Notes: a model not told the origin generated them from the sequence alone. 64,000 nt of DNA from Nonomuraea dietziae (GCF_014195505.1 NZ_JACIBV010000001.1:2666001-2730000), one strand, 5' to 3'; shown: positions 15,624 to 24,644, counted from the first letter of the stretch. A program made the numbers and translations.

Positions 15624-16717
15624 TCGACGATCTCGAGGAACTGGTCACCTGCGAGTCCTTCTCCAGCGACCTCGCGGCGGTGGCGCGCAGCGCCAAGGTG
15701 GTGGCCGCGATGGGCGCCCGCCACCTCGGCGCCCCGCCCGAGACGATCGTGGTCGACGGCGTCACGCACCTGCGCTGGAGCTTCGGCACCCCGCGGGTGC
15801 TGCTGCTCGGCCACCACGACACCGTCTGGCCGATCGGCACGCTCGCCACCCACCCGTGGTCGGTGATCGACGGCGTCGCGAGGGGTCCCGGCGTCTTCGA
15901 CATGAAGGCGGGGCTGGTGCAGCTCTTCCACGCCCTCGCCGGGCTCGGCGACCTCGACGGGATCTGCGTGCTGGTCACCGGCGACGAGGAGGTCGGCTCG
16001 ACCACCTCGCGCGCGCTGATCGAGGAGTGCGCGCGCGGCCTGTCGGCCGCCTTCGTACTGGAGGGCAGCGCGGACGGCGGCGCGCTCAAGACCGCGCGCA
16101 AGGGCACCTCCGACTACACGGTCACGGTGTACGGCAAGGCCGCGCACGCGGGGCTCGAACCGTGGAACGGCGCCAACGCGGGCATCGAGCTGGCCCACCA
16201 GATCCTCACCATCGCCGGCATGGCGGCGCTGGCCGACTCCACGGACTCCCCCGGCACCGGCGGCACCACCGTGACGCCGACCGTTCTCGCGGGAGGCACC
16301 ACGCTCAACACCGTGCCGGCGCTCGCGCGGGTGGGTGTGGACGTGCGGGTGCCGACGCTGGCCGCGCAGTCCAGGGTGGACACGCTGATGCGCGCCCTGT
16401 CGCCCCAGGTGCGGGGGACGAGGCTGGAGGTCAACGGAGGGCCGAACCGCCCGCCCATGGAGGCGGCCATGTCGGCGGAGCTGTTCAGGCTGGCTCAGGG
16501 GCTCGCGGCGGGGCTGGGGCTCGGCGCGCTGGAGCAGGCCTCGGTCGGCGGGGCCTCCGACGGGAACTTCACCGCGGGCATCGGGGTGGCGACGCTGGAC
16601 GGGCTCGGAGCCGTGGGCGGCGGCGCGCACGCCGACCACGAGCACGTGATCGTGGCGGAGATGCCTGGCAGGGCGGCGCTGCTGCGGGCGCTGGTCGCCT
16701 CCGTGCTGGCGCCCTGA
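15620..16717 (+). CDS. M20-family metallopeptidase
   Basis: This 365-residue zinc peptidase resembles carboxypeptidase G2 and ArgE/DapE. Visible ligands and catalytic motifs are GHHDTVW (His and Asp after beta-strand 3), FDMKAG (bridging Asp), TGDEEVGS (catalytic Glu pair) and a C-terminal HADHEHV histidine. The lid dimerisation domain lies between about 175 and 285. It probably cleaves an acyl or glutamyl amide. It is third in the coupled set that starts at 13189. Both peptidases lack signal peptides, so the substrate must be taken up. Confidence 0.93.
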   Translation: MIDDLEELVTCESFSSDLAAVARSAKVVAAMGARHLGAPPETIVVDGVTHLRWSFGTPRVLLLGHHDTVWPIGTLATHPWSVIDGVARGPGVFDMKAGLVQLFHALAGLGDLDGICVLVTGDEEVGSTTSRALIEECARGLSAAFVLEGSADGGALKTARKGTSDYTVTVYGKAAHAGLEPWNGANAGIELAHQILTIAGMAALADSTDSPGTGGTTVTPTVLAGGTTLNTVPALARVGVDVRVPTLAAQSRVDTLMRALSPQVRGTRLEVNGGPNRPPMEAAMSAELFRLAQGLAAGLGLGALEQASVGGASDGNFTAGIGVATLDGLGAVGGGAHADHEHVIVAEMPGRAALLRALVASVLAP

Positions 16718-16780
16718 CCAGGCCCTTCGCTGACGGCGGGGGCCGGCTCGGATAAATTTCTGAGCGTGGAGGGAGACCGG

Positions 16781-17512
16781 GTGACGGTGCGGGAGCTGCA
16801 CGAGATCGGCGAGTTCGCCGACGTGCGCAGCCTGTTCGACGCCATCTGGCGCCCCGACCCCGCCAACCCGCCCGTCACCGTCGAGCTGATGCGGGTCTTC
16901 TCGCACGCCGGCGGCTACGTCGCGGGAGCCTACGAGGACGGCGAGCTGGTCGGCGCCTGCGTGGGCCTGCTCGCCTCGGGCAACAGCCTGCACTCCCACG
17001 TCACGGGGGCCGTCCCCGGCAGGGGCGTCGGCCACGCGCTGAAGTCGCACCAGCGGCGGTGGTGCCTGGAGCGCGGCATCGACCGCATCACCTGGACCTA
17101 CGACCCGCTGGTGCGCCGCAACGCCTACTTCAACATCGCCAAGCTCGGCGCCCGCCCCTTCGAGTACGTGGAGAACTTCTACGGCCGGATGGCCGACTCC
17201 ATCAACGAAGGCGACGAGTCCGACCGCCTGGTGGTCGAGTGGCTGCTCAAGGAGGAGGTCGTGGCGCGGCGCCCTGACGAGGGGGTGGCGGCTCTGGTGG
17301 AGGTGGGGGGACGCCCGGTGAGGGAGCCCGCGCGCGGGCCCGTCGTGCTGGTCGGCACGCCCGCGGACATCGAGACGCTGCGGAGGGGGGATCCAGGGGC
17401 GGGCAGGGCGTGGAGGCACGCGATGCGCGAGGTGCTGGGCGGTTTGATGGCGGGCGGCGGACAAGTGACGGGCTTTACCAAAAAGGGTGACTATGTGGTG
17501 TCAGCCGGGTAG
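16781..17512 (+). CDS. GNAT-superfamily protein (COG3375-like)
   Basis: The product has 243 residues. A GNAT core is visible: VAGAYEDGELVGACVGLLA, then the acetyl-CoA loop PGRGVGHALKSHQR and WTYDPLVRRNAYFNIAKLGA. This resembles the predicted acetyltransferase group COG3375, often found beside M20 peptidases or racemases of N-acyl amino acids. GTG 16781 is chosen over GTG 16766 because GGAGGGA lies 6 nt upstream of the former. A GATAAATTT -10-like stretch at 16751-16759 suggests it also has its own promoter. It may prepare or reverse an N-acylation linked to the peptidases; this is inference. Confidence 0.8.
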   Translation: MTVRELHEIGEFADVRSLFDAIWRPDPANPPVTVELMRVFSHAGGYVAGAYEDGELVGACVGLLASGNSLHSHVTGAVPGRGVGHALKSHQRRWCLERGIDRITWTYDPLVRRNAYFNIAKLGARPFEYVENFYGRMADSINEGDESDRLVVEWLLKEEVVARRPDEGVAALVEVGGRPVREPARGPVVLVGTPADIETLRRGDPGAGRAWRHAMREVLGGLMAGGGQVTGFTKKGDYVVSAG

Positions 17513-17521
17513 GTCCCGGCT

Positions 17522-18947
17522 GTGTTCACGCCGACGGTTCCACATCGCGTCCTGCCCCCCGTCACCGTCAGAGACCTACCAGACGCGCCCACCTCTCGGT
17601 GGCGGCTCATCGGCCCGGGGCTGGTGGGCGCCGGCGTCGGGCTGGCCAGCGGAGAGTTCATCCTCTGGCCCTACATCGCCTCCCAGGTCGGCCTGATCTT
17701 CATCTGGGGCGCGCTGGTGGGCATCGTGACCCAGTGGTTCCTCAACATGGAGATCGAGCGCTACACGCTGGCCACCGGCGAGACCGCGCTGACCGGTTTC
17801 AGCCGCTTCTGGAAGCACTGGGGCGCGGTCTTCGTCCTCATGACGTTGCTGTCGAACCTGTGGCCTGGCTGGGTGACCACGTCGGCGACGATGGTGACGT
17901 ACCTGACCGGCAGCGGCCAGGGCACCGTCCGCTACATCGCGATCGGCATGCTGATCGTGATCGCGCTCGGACTGACGCTGGCCCCCGTCATCTACACCGC
18001 GCTCGAGCGGGTGATCTTCATCAAGATCGGCCTGGTGCTCACCCTGATCGTGGTGGCCGTGCTGTTCGCGATCAACGCCGACGCGTGGGTGGCGCTGGGC
18101 AGGGGCCTCACGGTCGACGCGAGCTTCCCTGTTCCTCCGCTGGAGTTCGCGGTGCTGATGGGCGCCATCGCCTACGCAGGCGCGGGCGGCGGGCAGAACC
18201 TGTGCCAGAGCAACTGGATCCGCGACAAGGGCCTGGGCATGGGCGCCTACGTGCCGCGGCTGGTCAGCCCGGTCACCGGCCAGGAGGAGGCGGTCTCCTC
18301 CACCGGTTTCCAGTTCTCCCCGACGAAGGAGAACCTGGCCAGGTGGCGGGGCCTGGTGGCGCTTCGCCAACATCGAGCAGGGCTCGACCTTCGCCGTCGT
18401 GTCGTTCGTGACGATCGCGCTGATGTCGATGCTGGCCTACTCCACCGTCTTCGGTCAGCCGGGGCTGGCCAACAGCATCGGCTTCCTGAAGGTCGAGGGC
18501 GAGGCGCTGCGCAACACCGTGGGCGCGTGGTTCGGCGTGCTGTTCTGGCTCATCGGGGCGCTGTCGCTGTTCGCCTCCGCGATGGGCATCGTCGACTACA
18601 CCAGCAGGCTCGCCTCGGACGTGCTCAAGACGGTCTACCTGCGCGAGCGCGCGATCTCGGTCAACAGGGTCTACTTCCTGGTCGTCTGGGCGATGACGCT
18701 CATCGGCATCTGCGTCCTGCTGGCCGGTTTCGACCAGCCGCTGATCCTGCTGGTGATGTCGGCCAGCTTCGCCGCCTCGATGATGTTCGTCTACTCGATC
18801 CTGCTCATCGTGCTCAACAGGCGGGCGCTGCCGGGGCCGATCAAGGTGCGCTCCTACCGGCTGGCGGCGCTGATCTGGTCGGTGGCCTTCTTCGGCTCGC
18901 TGACCGTGCTGACCCTCATCCAGCAGGCGCAGAAGCTCCTGGGCTGA
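17522..18947 (+). pseudogene. Nramp-like transporter gene with a single-base frameshift
   Basis: Residues from GTG 17522 give an N-terminal half with about seven helices (WRLIGPGLVGAGVGLASGE onward) up to ENLARWRG. The frame then breaks at about 18352. The next frame continues the same protein as WWRFANIEQGSTFAVV, then five more helices to LIQQAQKLLG. One extra C in GGGGCCTGG (18348-18356) explains it, so this is either a real frameshift or a sequencing error. The family is COG1914 (Nramp), but helix 1 lacks DPGN and helix 6 lacks MPH, so manganese transport is doubtful. It follows the GNAT gene by 9 bp. Confidence 0.85.
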
Positions 18948-18951
18948 CCGC

Positions 18952-18982
18952 TTGACCTCAAGTCCACTTGAGGAACCAGACT
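18952..18982 (+). promoter_or_regulatory. SoxR/MerR-type promoter with operator
   Basis: A TTGACC -35 (18952-18957) and CAGACT -10 (18977-18982) are separated by 19 bp, the long spacer typical of MerR-family control. The spacer is covered by the palindrome CCTCAAGTCCACTTGAGG (18956-18973). Its half-sites match the SoxR consensus (CCTCAAG...CTTGAGG). Initiation would fall at about 18989, at the ATG of the next gene. Confidence 0.88.
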
Positions 18983-18989
18983 GACCCGC

Positions 18990-20801
18990 ATGAGAATCGT
19001 GGAGGCGACGAGTTTCGGCGGTCCCGAGGTCCTTCGGGTGCGGGAGGCCGACGATCTGACGCCGGGGCCTGGTCAGGTCGTGGTGGGTGTGGTGGCGGCC
19101 GACGTGCTGTCGGTCGAGGCGCAGTTGCGCACCGGATGGGGCGCCGAGTGGTCGGGCGCGCGGCCGCCGTTCGTGCCGGGAACAGGGGTGGCGGGGCGCG
19201 TGCTGTCGGCGGGCGAGGGCGTCGACCCCTCGTGGGTGGGGCGGCGGGTGGCCGCGAGTGTCTCCGGCGGCTACGCCGAGCAGGCGCTGGCCGACGTGGA
19301 CGGGCTGATCGCGCTGCCCGGCGAGCTCGGCTTCCCCGAGGCGGCGGCGTTGCTCCAGGTCGGGGCGGCCGCGATGAGCCTGATCGAGGCGGCCGAGCTG
19401 AATCCCGGCTCACGGGTGCTGGTGACCGGCGCGGGCGGCGGGCTCGGCCTGGTGCTGGTCGAGCTGGCCGCAGCGGCGGGCGCCGAGGTCACCGCCTCCG
19501 CCACCGCCGTGGCCAAGAGGCAGCGGGCCGAACGGCTCGGCGCGGCGCACACCGAGCCCAAGGGCGCCTACGACGTGGTCTTCGACGGCGTGGGCGGCGA
19601 GATGGGTGCGCGGGCGTTCGAGCTGACCGCCCCCGGCGGGCGCCTGTTCGCCTACGGCGTCATGGAGGGCTCCCCCGCCGCCGTCGATCCCGAGCTCGCG
19701 GCGGCGCGTGGCATCACCGTCATCGGCATGGAGCAGGTCCAGTTCACCCCCGAGCGGTTCAGGGCCATGGCGGAGCGGGCCCTGAACGCGGGCATCACGC
19801 CGACGGTCGGGCTGGCCGTACCGCTGGACAGGGCGGCGGAGGCGCACGCCGCGATCGAGTCGCGCGCCCTGGTCGGCAAGGCGGTCCTGCTGGCGAGGTC
19901 GAGAGCCGTCCGCTACAGGGAGTTCGGCGAGCCCGACGTGCTCAGCCTCGACGAGGTGCCCATCCCCTCGCCTGGCCCCGGCCAGGTCAGGATCGCGGTG
20001 AGGGCGGCGGGGGTCAACGCCATCGACTGGAAGTTCCGCAGGGGCTTCATGGTCGTCCCGCTGGAGGAGCCCGCGGGCACAGGACTGGAGGTCTCCGGCA
20101 CGATCGACGCGCTCGGCGAGGGCGTCGAGGGCTGGAGCGTCGGGCAGCCCGTCTTCGGCAGGGTCGCGACCGGCGGGCTGGCCGACCACGTGCTGATCGA
20201 GGCCGCCGAGCTGCTGGCCAAGCCCGAACGGCTGTCGTTCGAGGAGGCCGCCGCGCTCCCTGTGGCCACCGAGACCGCCGTGAGGACGCTGGCCGAGCTC
20301 GGCGTCGAGCGGGGGCAGCGGCTGCTGATCCACGCGGTGGCCGGAGGCGTCGGCCTGGTCGCCGCGCAGCTGGCCCTCTCGCGCGGGATCGAGGTCGTCG
20401 GCACGGCCAGCGAGGGTCACCACGCGTTCCTCCGCGAGCTGGGCGTGACCCCCGTGACCTACGGCGAGGGCTGGGCCGAGCGCACGGGCCCCGTCGACGC
20501 GGTGCTGGACGCCTCGGGCAGGGGCGTGCTGGCCGACTCTGTCAGGCTCACCGGCGACCCCGCCAGGGTGGTCACGATCGCCGACCCCTCAGCGGGCGAG
20601 CACGGGGTCCTGTTCTCCAGCGGCTCGAGCGGCCCGAGCGCCCCGTCCGTCGTCGGGGAGGTCGTGGACGGCGGGGCCGTGCGCATGCCCATCGCCAGGA
20701 CCTTCCCCCTGGAGCGGGCCGCCGACGCGCACCGGCTGAGCGAGCACGGCCACCTTCTGGGGAAGATCGTGGTGATCACGGAAGCAGGCCTTCCGCAATA
20801 G
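18990..20801 (+). CDS. Tandem fusion of two MDR (quinone oxidoreductase-like) enzymes
   Basis: This 603-residue polypeptide contains two complete medium-chain dehydrogenase/reductase modules. Module 1 (about 1-306) has a nucleotide motif GAGGGLGLVLVELA. Module 2 (about 307-600) restarts with AVRYREFGEPDVLSLDEVP and has AVAGGVGLVAAQLA. Neither has the structural zinc cysteines, so both look like zinc-independent quinone or enone reductases using NAD(P)H. The junction VLLARSRAVRYREFG is tight, as if a stop codon and intergenic gap between two paralogues were lost. The gene has its own SoxR/MerR-type promoter and is probably leaderless from ATG 18990. A redox-stress or antibiotic-quinone role is inferred. 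Confidence 0.9.
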   Translation: MRIVEATSFGGPEVLRVREADDLTPGPGQVVVGVVAADVLSVEAQLRTGWGAEWSGARPPFVPGTGVAGRVLSAGEGVDPSWVGRRVAASVSGGYAEQALADVDGLIALPGELGFPEAAALLQVGAAAMSLIEAAELNPGSRVLVTGAGGGLGLVLVELAAAAGAEVTASATAVAKRQRAERLGAAHTEPKGAYDVVFDGVGGEMGARAFELTAPGGRLFAYGVMEGSPAAVDPELAAARGITVIGMEQVQFTPERFRAMAERALNAGITPTVGLAVPLDRAAEAHAAIESRALVGKAVLLARSRAVRYREFGEPDVLSLDEVPIPSPGPGQVRIAVRAAGVNAIDWKFRRGFMVVPLEEPAGTGLEVSGTIDALGEGVEGWSVGQPVFGRVATGGLADHVLIEAAELLAKPERLSFEEAAALPVATETAVRTLAELGVERGQRLLIHAVAGGVGLVAAQLALSRGIEVVGTASEGHHAFLRELGVTPVTYGEGWAERTGPVDAVLDASGRGVLADSVRLTGDPARVVTIADPSAGEHGVLFSSGSSGPSAPSVVGEVVDGGAVRMPIARTFPLERAADAHRLSEHGHLLGKIVVITEAGLPQ

Positions 20802-20817
20802 GCGGCACACTGGGAAC

Positions 20818-21768
20818 ATGCTCGAAACCTCCGCCCGCCTTCTCAAGCTGCTCTCCCTCCTCCAGGCGCACAAGGACTGGTCGGGGCCCGAGCTGGCCGA
20901 CCGGCTCGGCGTGAGCACCCGCACCGTGCGCAACGACATGGAGCGGCTGCGCAGCCTCGGTTACCCGGTGCACGCCACGCCTGGAGTGGCGGGCGGCTAC
21001 CGTCTCGGCGCGGGGGCGGCGCTGCCGCCGCTCCTGCTCGACGACGAGGAGGCGGTGGCCGTCGCGGTCGGCCTCGGCAGGGCGGCGGGCGGCGGCGTGG
21101 CGGGCATCGAGGAGAGCTCGGTGCGGGCGCTGGCCAAGCTGGAGCAGGTGCTACCGGTCAAGCTGCGGCGCAGGGTCAGCGCGCTCAACGCCTACACCGT
21201 GCAGATCCCCGGCACCGTCCCCTCGGTGCCGCCCGAGGTGCTGACGACGATCGCCAACGCCGCGCGCGACCACGAGCGGCTGCGCTTCGACTACACGGGG
21301 CACGACGGCTCGGTCACCACGCGCGACGCCGAGCCGTACCGGCTGGTGCACAGGCGCGGGCGCTGGTACCTGGTGGCGTGGGACGTCGAGCGGCGCGACT
21401 GGCGGACGTTCAGGGTCGACAGGATCAGCCCGCGCACGCCGGGCGGGCCCCGCTTCGCCCCTCGCGAGCTGCCGTTCGACGTGGCCGAGCACGTCGAACG
21501 CGGGGTGAACACCGCGATGTGGCGCTACAGGGCCAGGGTGCTGCTGCACGCGCCCGCCGAGCGGATGAGGGGCCTGCCGACCGGCATGGACTTCGAGCCT
21601 GTCGACGAGCACACCTGCGTCGCGCACGTCGGCGGCGACGACCTCAACGGCATCGCGGTGTGGATCGGCGCGCTCGGCGTCGACTTCGAGGTGCTCGACC
21701 CGCCGGAGCTGGCCGAGGTGGTGCGAGGGCTGTCAGAGCGCTACCGCAGGGCGGTCAGCGACCGGTAG
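20818..21768 (+). CDS. HTH/WYL-domain transcriptional regulator
   Basis: This 316-residue protein has an N-terminal HTH_11 domain (residues about 5-60, LADRLGVSTRTVRNDMERLR), a WYL domain at about 140-215 (RGRWYLVAWDVERRDWRTFR) and a WCX-type C-terminus. WYL regulators sense nucleic-acid or small-molecule ligands and act as activators or repressors. CACACT at 20806-20811 ends 6 nt before ATG 20818, so the transcript is probably leaderless. Position suggests control of the neighbouring MDR or C45 gene, but no operator is obvious. Confidence 0.9.
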   Translation: MLETSARLLKLLSLLQAHKDWSGPELADRLGVSTRTVRNDMERLRSLGYPVHATPGVAGGYRLGAGAALPPLLLDDEEAVAVAVGLGRAAGGGVAGIEESSVRALAKLEQVLPVKLRRRVSALNAYTVQIPGTVPSVPPEVLTTIANAARDHERLRFDYTGHDGSVTTRDAEPYRLVHRRGRWYLVAWDVERRDWRTFRVDRISPRTPGGPRFAPRELPFDVAEHVERGVNTAMWRYRARVLLHAPAERMRGLPTGMDFEPVDEHTCVAHVGGDDLNGIAVWIGALGVDFEVLDPPELAEVVRGLSERYRRAVSDR

Positions 21769-21802
21769 GCCGACGGTCAGCGGCTCCGCCGACGCTCGGG
21801 AC

Positions 21803-22918
21803 ATGACCATCACACAGATCGCCGGCGGCGAGAACGACTTCCAGCTCGTGCGGCACCTCAGCGTCGGCGGCAGCCAGTTCGACATCGGCAGGGCCATGGC
21901 CGAGGAGATGCGCGACCGGTTCGGCTGGGCGCCGCGGCCGGCCGACAGAACCGTCACCAGGGCGCGCATGGCCTGGTTCGAGCGCCACTGGCCGCAGCAT
22001 CTCGAACGGCTCGACGGGGTGGCGGCGACCTTCGACCTCGACCCCGACCGCGACGACCTCTGCCTCGACGGGCTGTCGGTGCTGCCCTTCGGTTCGGGCT
22101 GCTCGGCGCTGTGGTGCCCGCCGTCCGCCTCGACCGACGGGCACGGCAGGATCGCCCGCAACTACGACTTCTTCACCGCGACCAGCAGCGAGATCATGGG
22201 CGGCGCGCCCCTGCCCGGCGAGTTGCCCATGGCCTCCCGCCCCTATGTGATCACCACGACCCCCGAGGACGGCCTCGCCTCGACCGTCATCACGATGAAC
22301 GACCTCGACGGGGCCATGGACGGCGTCAACGAGGCGGGCCTCGCCGTCGTGCTGCTGATCGCGGACGTCGGCGCCGCGGCGCCCCCGTCGTCGTTCGAGC
22401 CGCAGGTGGGCCTGAGCTCGGTCCAGCTGCCCAGGTTCGTCCTCGACACCTGCGAGAACGTGGAGCAGGCCAAGCAGGCGCTGCTGCTGGCCAAGCACTA
22501 TGACCACGGGACGCCGCTGCACTACCTGATCGCCGACGCCTCGGGCAAGGCGTTCGTCTGGGAGAGCGAGCACATCGTCGAGGCGGGGGACGCGCCGCTG
22601 TGCGTGACCAACCATCCACTGCGCCGCCATCCCGACCCGATGGCGCTGCCCGCCGACGACGAGACCACCATGGACACCTTCGGCAGGCAGCGGACGCTGT
22701 TCGAGCGGGCCAAGGACGCGCCGCTGTCGCCCTCGCGCCTGTCGGGCGCGCTCGGCGAGGTAGCGGCGGGGGCCGACAGGATGTGGCGGACCACGTGGAC
22801 GACCGTGCTCGACACCCACGAGCGCACGATGACAGCCCGCTTCTACCTGGGCGACACCCCTGAGGGCGGCACCCGGTTCACCGGTGAGCTGCGCTTGGAG
22901 ACCAGGCCCGACTCGTAG
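21803..22918 (+). CDS. C45/choloylglycine-hydrolase-like Ntn hydrolase
   Basis: The product has 371 residues. It resembles C45 autoproteolytic acyltransferases and linear-amide C-N hydrolases (Ntn fold). Cys100 in FGSGCSALW is the likely nucleophile exposed by self-cleavage, followed by HGRIARNYDFF, MNDLDGAMDGVNEAGLAV and CVTNHPLRRH, which match the family's conserved blocks. It may deacylate an N-acyl amino acid or similar amide. ATG 21803 is the start; no strong ribosome site is visible. Its 3' end overlaps the convergent response-regulator gene by 76 bp. Confidence 0.82.
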   Translation: MTITQIAGGENDFQLVRHLSVGGSQFDIGRAMAEEMRDRFGWAPRPADRTVTRARMAWFERHWPQHLERLDGVAATFDLDPDRDDLCLDGLSVLPFGSGCSALWCPPSASTDGHGRIARNYDFFTATSSEIMGGAPLPGELPMASRPYVITTTPEDGLASTVITMNDLDGAMDGVNEAGLAVVLLIADVGAAAPPSSFEPQVGLSSVQLPRFVLDTCENVEQAKQALLLAKHYDHGTPLHYLIADASGKAFVWESEHIVEAGDAPLCVTNHPLRRHPDPMALPADDETTMDTFGRQRTLFERAKDAPLSPSRLSGALGEVAAGADRMWRTTWTTVLDTHERTMTARFYLGDTPEGGTRFTGELRLETRPDS

Positions 22919-23541
22919 GCGAGCACGACCAGCTGGGCGCGGTCCCGCGCGCCCAGCTTCACCATCGCCCTGCTGACGTGGGTCTTGGCGGTGAACGGGC
23001 TGATCACCATGCGCGCGGCGATCTCGTCGTTGGACATCCCGCGTCCCACCAGCGCCAGCACCTCTCGCTCGCGGTTGGTGAGCGGGGAGAGGTCGGCCAC
23101 CTCGGCCGCGGGCGCCTGGAGCACGAACTCGTCCATCAGCCTGCGCGTGATCGTCGGGGACAGCAGCGCGTCGCCCCTGGCCGCGACCCTGATCCCGGAC
23201 AGCAGGTCGGCAGGCTCGGTGTCCTTCAGCAGGAAGCCGGCCGCGCCCGCGCGCAGGGCGTCGAGGACGTACTCGTCGACGCCGAAGTTCGTCAGCATCA
23301 CCACGTGCACGCCCGTCAGGCGCTCGTCGGCGACGATGCGCCTGGTGGCCTCGATGCCGTCCATGACGGGCATCTGGATGTCCAGGAGGGCGACGTCGGG
23401 CCGGTGCCGTACGGCCAGCTCGACCGCCTGGCTCCCGTCGGCGGCCTCGCCGACCACCTCCAGGTCGTCCTCGGCCTCCAGCAGCGCCCTGAAGCCGCCT
23501 CTGATCAGCGCCTGGTCGTCGGCGAGCAGCACCCGGATCAC
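22843..23541 (-). CDS. NarL/FixJ-type response regulator
   Basis: This 232-residue regulator has a receiver domain with phospho-acceptor Asp54 (ALLDIQMP), acidic pair Asp8/Asp9 and Lys in FLLKD. A LuxR helix-turn-helix follows near residues 150-215 (LTNREREVLALVGRGMSNDE). GTG 23541 overlaps the stop of the histidine kinase gene as GTGA, so the two are coupled. The extra basic tail after AYESGLVS runs into the convergent C45 gene. The pair is a typical actinobacterial NarL-type two-component system; its targets are unknown. Confidence 0.95.
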   Translation of the reverse strand: MIRVLLADDQALIRGGFRALLEAEDDLEVVGEAADGSQAVELAVRHRPDVALLDIQMPVMDGIEATRRIVADERLTGVHVVMLTNFGVDEYVLDALRAGAAGFLLKDTEPADLLSGIRVAARGDALLSPTITRRLMDEFVLQAPAAEVADLSPLTNREREVLALVGRGMSNDEIAARMVISPFTAKTHVSRAMVKLGARDRAQLVVLAYESGLVSKRSSPVNRVPPSGVSPR

Positions 23542-24644
23542 GAGCGGACCACCGGCAGCTCGGCCCTGACGGTGAAGCCGCCCTCGGGGCGGGCCTCGGC
23601 GCGCAGCCTGCCGCCGAGCGCCGCGACGCGCTCGCGCATGCCGGTCAGCCCGATGCCCGGCTGGTGTTCCTCGTCCGGTACGGCGGCGCCGTCGTCGTCG
23701 ATCTGCACGATCACCTCTCCCGGCAGGTAGCCGATGCGGACCGAGGCGGAGGCGGGGCCCGCGTGCCTGCTGACGTTGGTCAGCGCCTCCTGGACGATGC
23801 GGTAGGCGGCCCTGTCCACCTCGGCGGGCACCGGCCTGGGCGAGCCGCTCACCTCGACCTTCGCGGGAAGTCCCGCCGCGCGCGCCCTGTTCACCAGCTC
23901 GGGCACCTGCTCCAGGCCGCTGCCCTCGTCCGAGCGCAGCACCTCGAGCGTGGCGCGCAGCTCCCGCATCGCGTCGGCCCCTGCCTCCTGGATGGCGATC
24001 AGCGAGGCCGGCACCTCCTCGCCGCGCTTGCGCGCCAGGTGGGCGGCCACGCCGGCCTGCACCTTGATGATGGAGATGCTGTGCGTGAGTGAGTCGTGCA
24101 GCTCCCGGGCGATGCGCAGCCGCTCCTCGCCCGCCCTGCGCAGCGCGGTCTCCTCGCGGGTCCGCTCGGCCTCGGCGGCGCGCTGCTCGACCTGCTCCAG
24201 GTAGGCGCTCCACGCGCGGGTGGCCTCGCCGATGACCGCGGCCGCGACGAGCCAGCCGACGACCAGCACCCTGCTCTCGATCGCCGACCTGGGCGAGAGT
24301 CCCGCGGCGGCGTCGTGCCCGAAGGCGAACATGCCGGCCAGGAAGAGCACGACTCCCGCCAGCGCGGCGGGGTGCTTGCCCTGCCTGACGGTGGTGTAGA
24401 CGGCGATGAGCACCGGGAAGGTCGCCACGGCGCCCGGCTGCATGCGCACGGTGTAGGCGAGCATGCAGGCGACGGTCACGGCCAGCACGACGACGGGGAA
24501 GCGCCGTCTGAGGGCGAGCACCAGCGTGCCGCCGAGCAGCAGCGCGTAGTCGAGCGGGGCCAGTCCAGGGGAGAGCAGGATCTCCGTTCCGACCTGCCCC
24601 GCCGCCACGACGGCGGCCAGCAGCAGATCCCGATCAAACCTCAT
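23538..24644 (-). CDS. Sensor histidine kinase (HisKA_3 type)
   Basis: This 368-residue kinase has four to five N-terminal transmembrane helices (residues about 8-150), a short linker coiled coil and a HisKA_3 dimerisation domain with His183 in ARELHDSLTHS. The ATPase has EALTNVSRHAG (N box) and GIGLTGMRERV (G box). It phosphorylates the response regulator encoded directly downstream. A TATCGT -10 box on the minus strand (24651-24656) ends 6 nt before ATG 24644, so it is probably leaderless. It diverges from the AhpD-like gene. Confidence 0.95.
   Translation of the reverse strand: MRFDRDLLLAAVVAAGQVGTEILLSPGLAPLDYALLLGGTLVLALRRRFPVVVLAVTVACMLAYTVRMQPGAVATFPVLIAVYTTVRQGKHPAALAGVVLFLAGMFAFGHDAAAGLSPRSAIESRVLVVGWLVAAAVIGEATRAWSAYLEQVEQRAAEAERTREETALRRAGEERLRIARELHDSLTHSISIIKVQAGVAAHLARKRGEEVPASLIAIQEAGADAMRELRATLEVLRSDEGSGLEQVPELVNRARAAGLPAKVEVSGSPRPVPAEVDRAAYRIVQEALTNVSRHAGPASASVRIGYLPGEVIVQIDDDGAAVPDEEHQPGIGLTGMRERVAALGGRLRAEARPEGGFTVRAELPVVRS

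Noticed and set aside
14531..17464. 977-codon minus-strand open frame across two peptidase genes
   Set aside because: It spans several real genes and has low-complexity Arg/Gly/Ala composition; the peptidase motifs are on the other strand.
17513..18398. Calling the Nramp region two separate membrane proteins
   Set aside because: The two frames join into one continuous family-length transporter if a single base is removed, so a frameshift is simpler.
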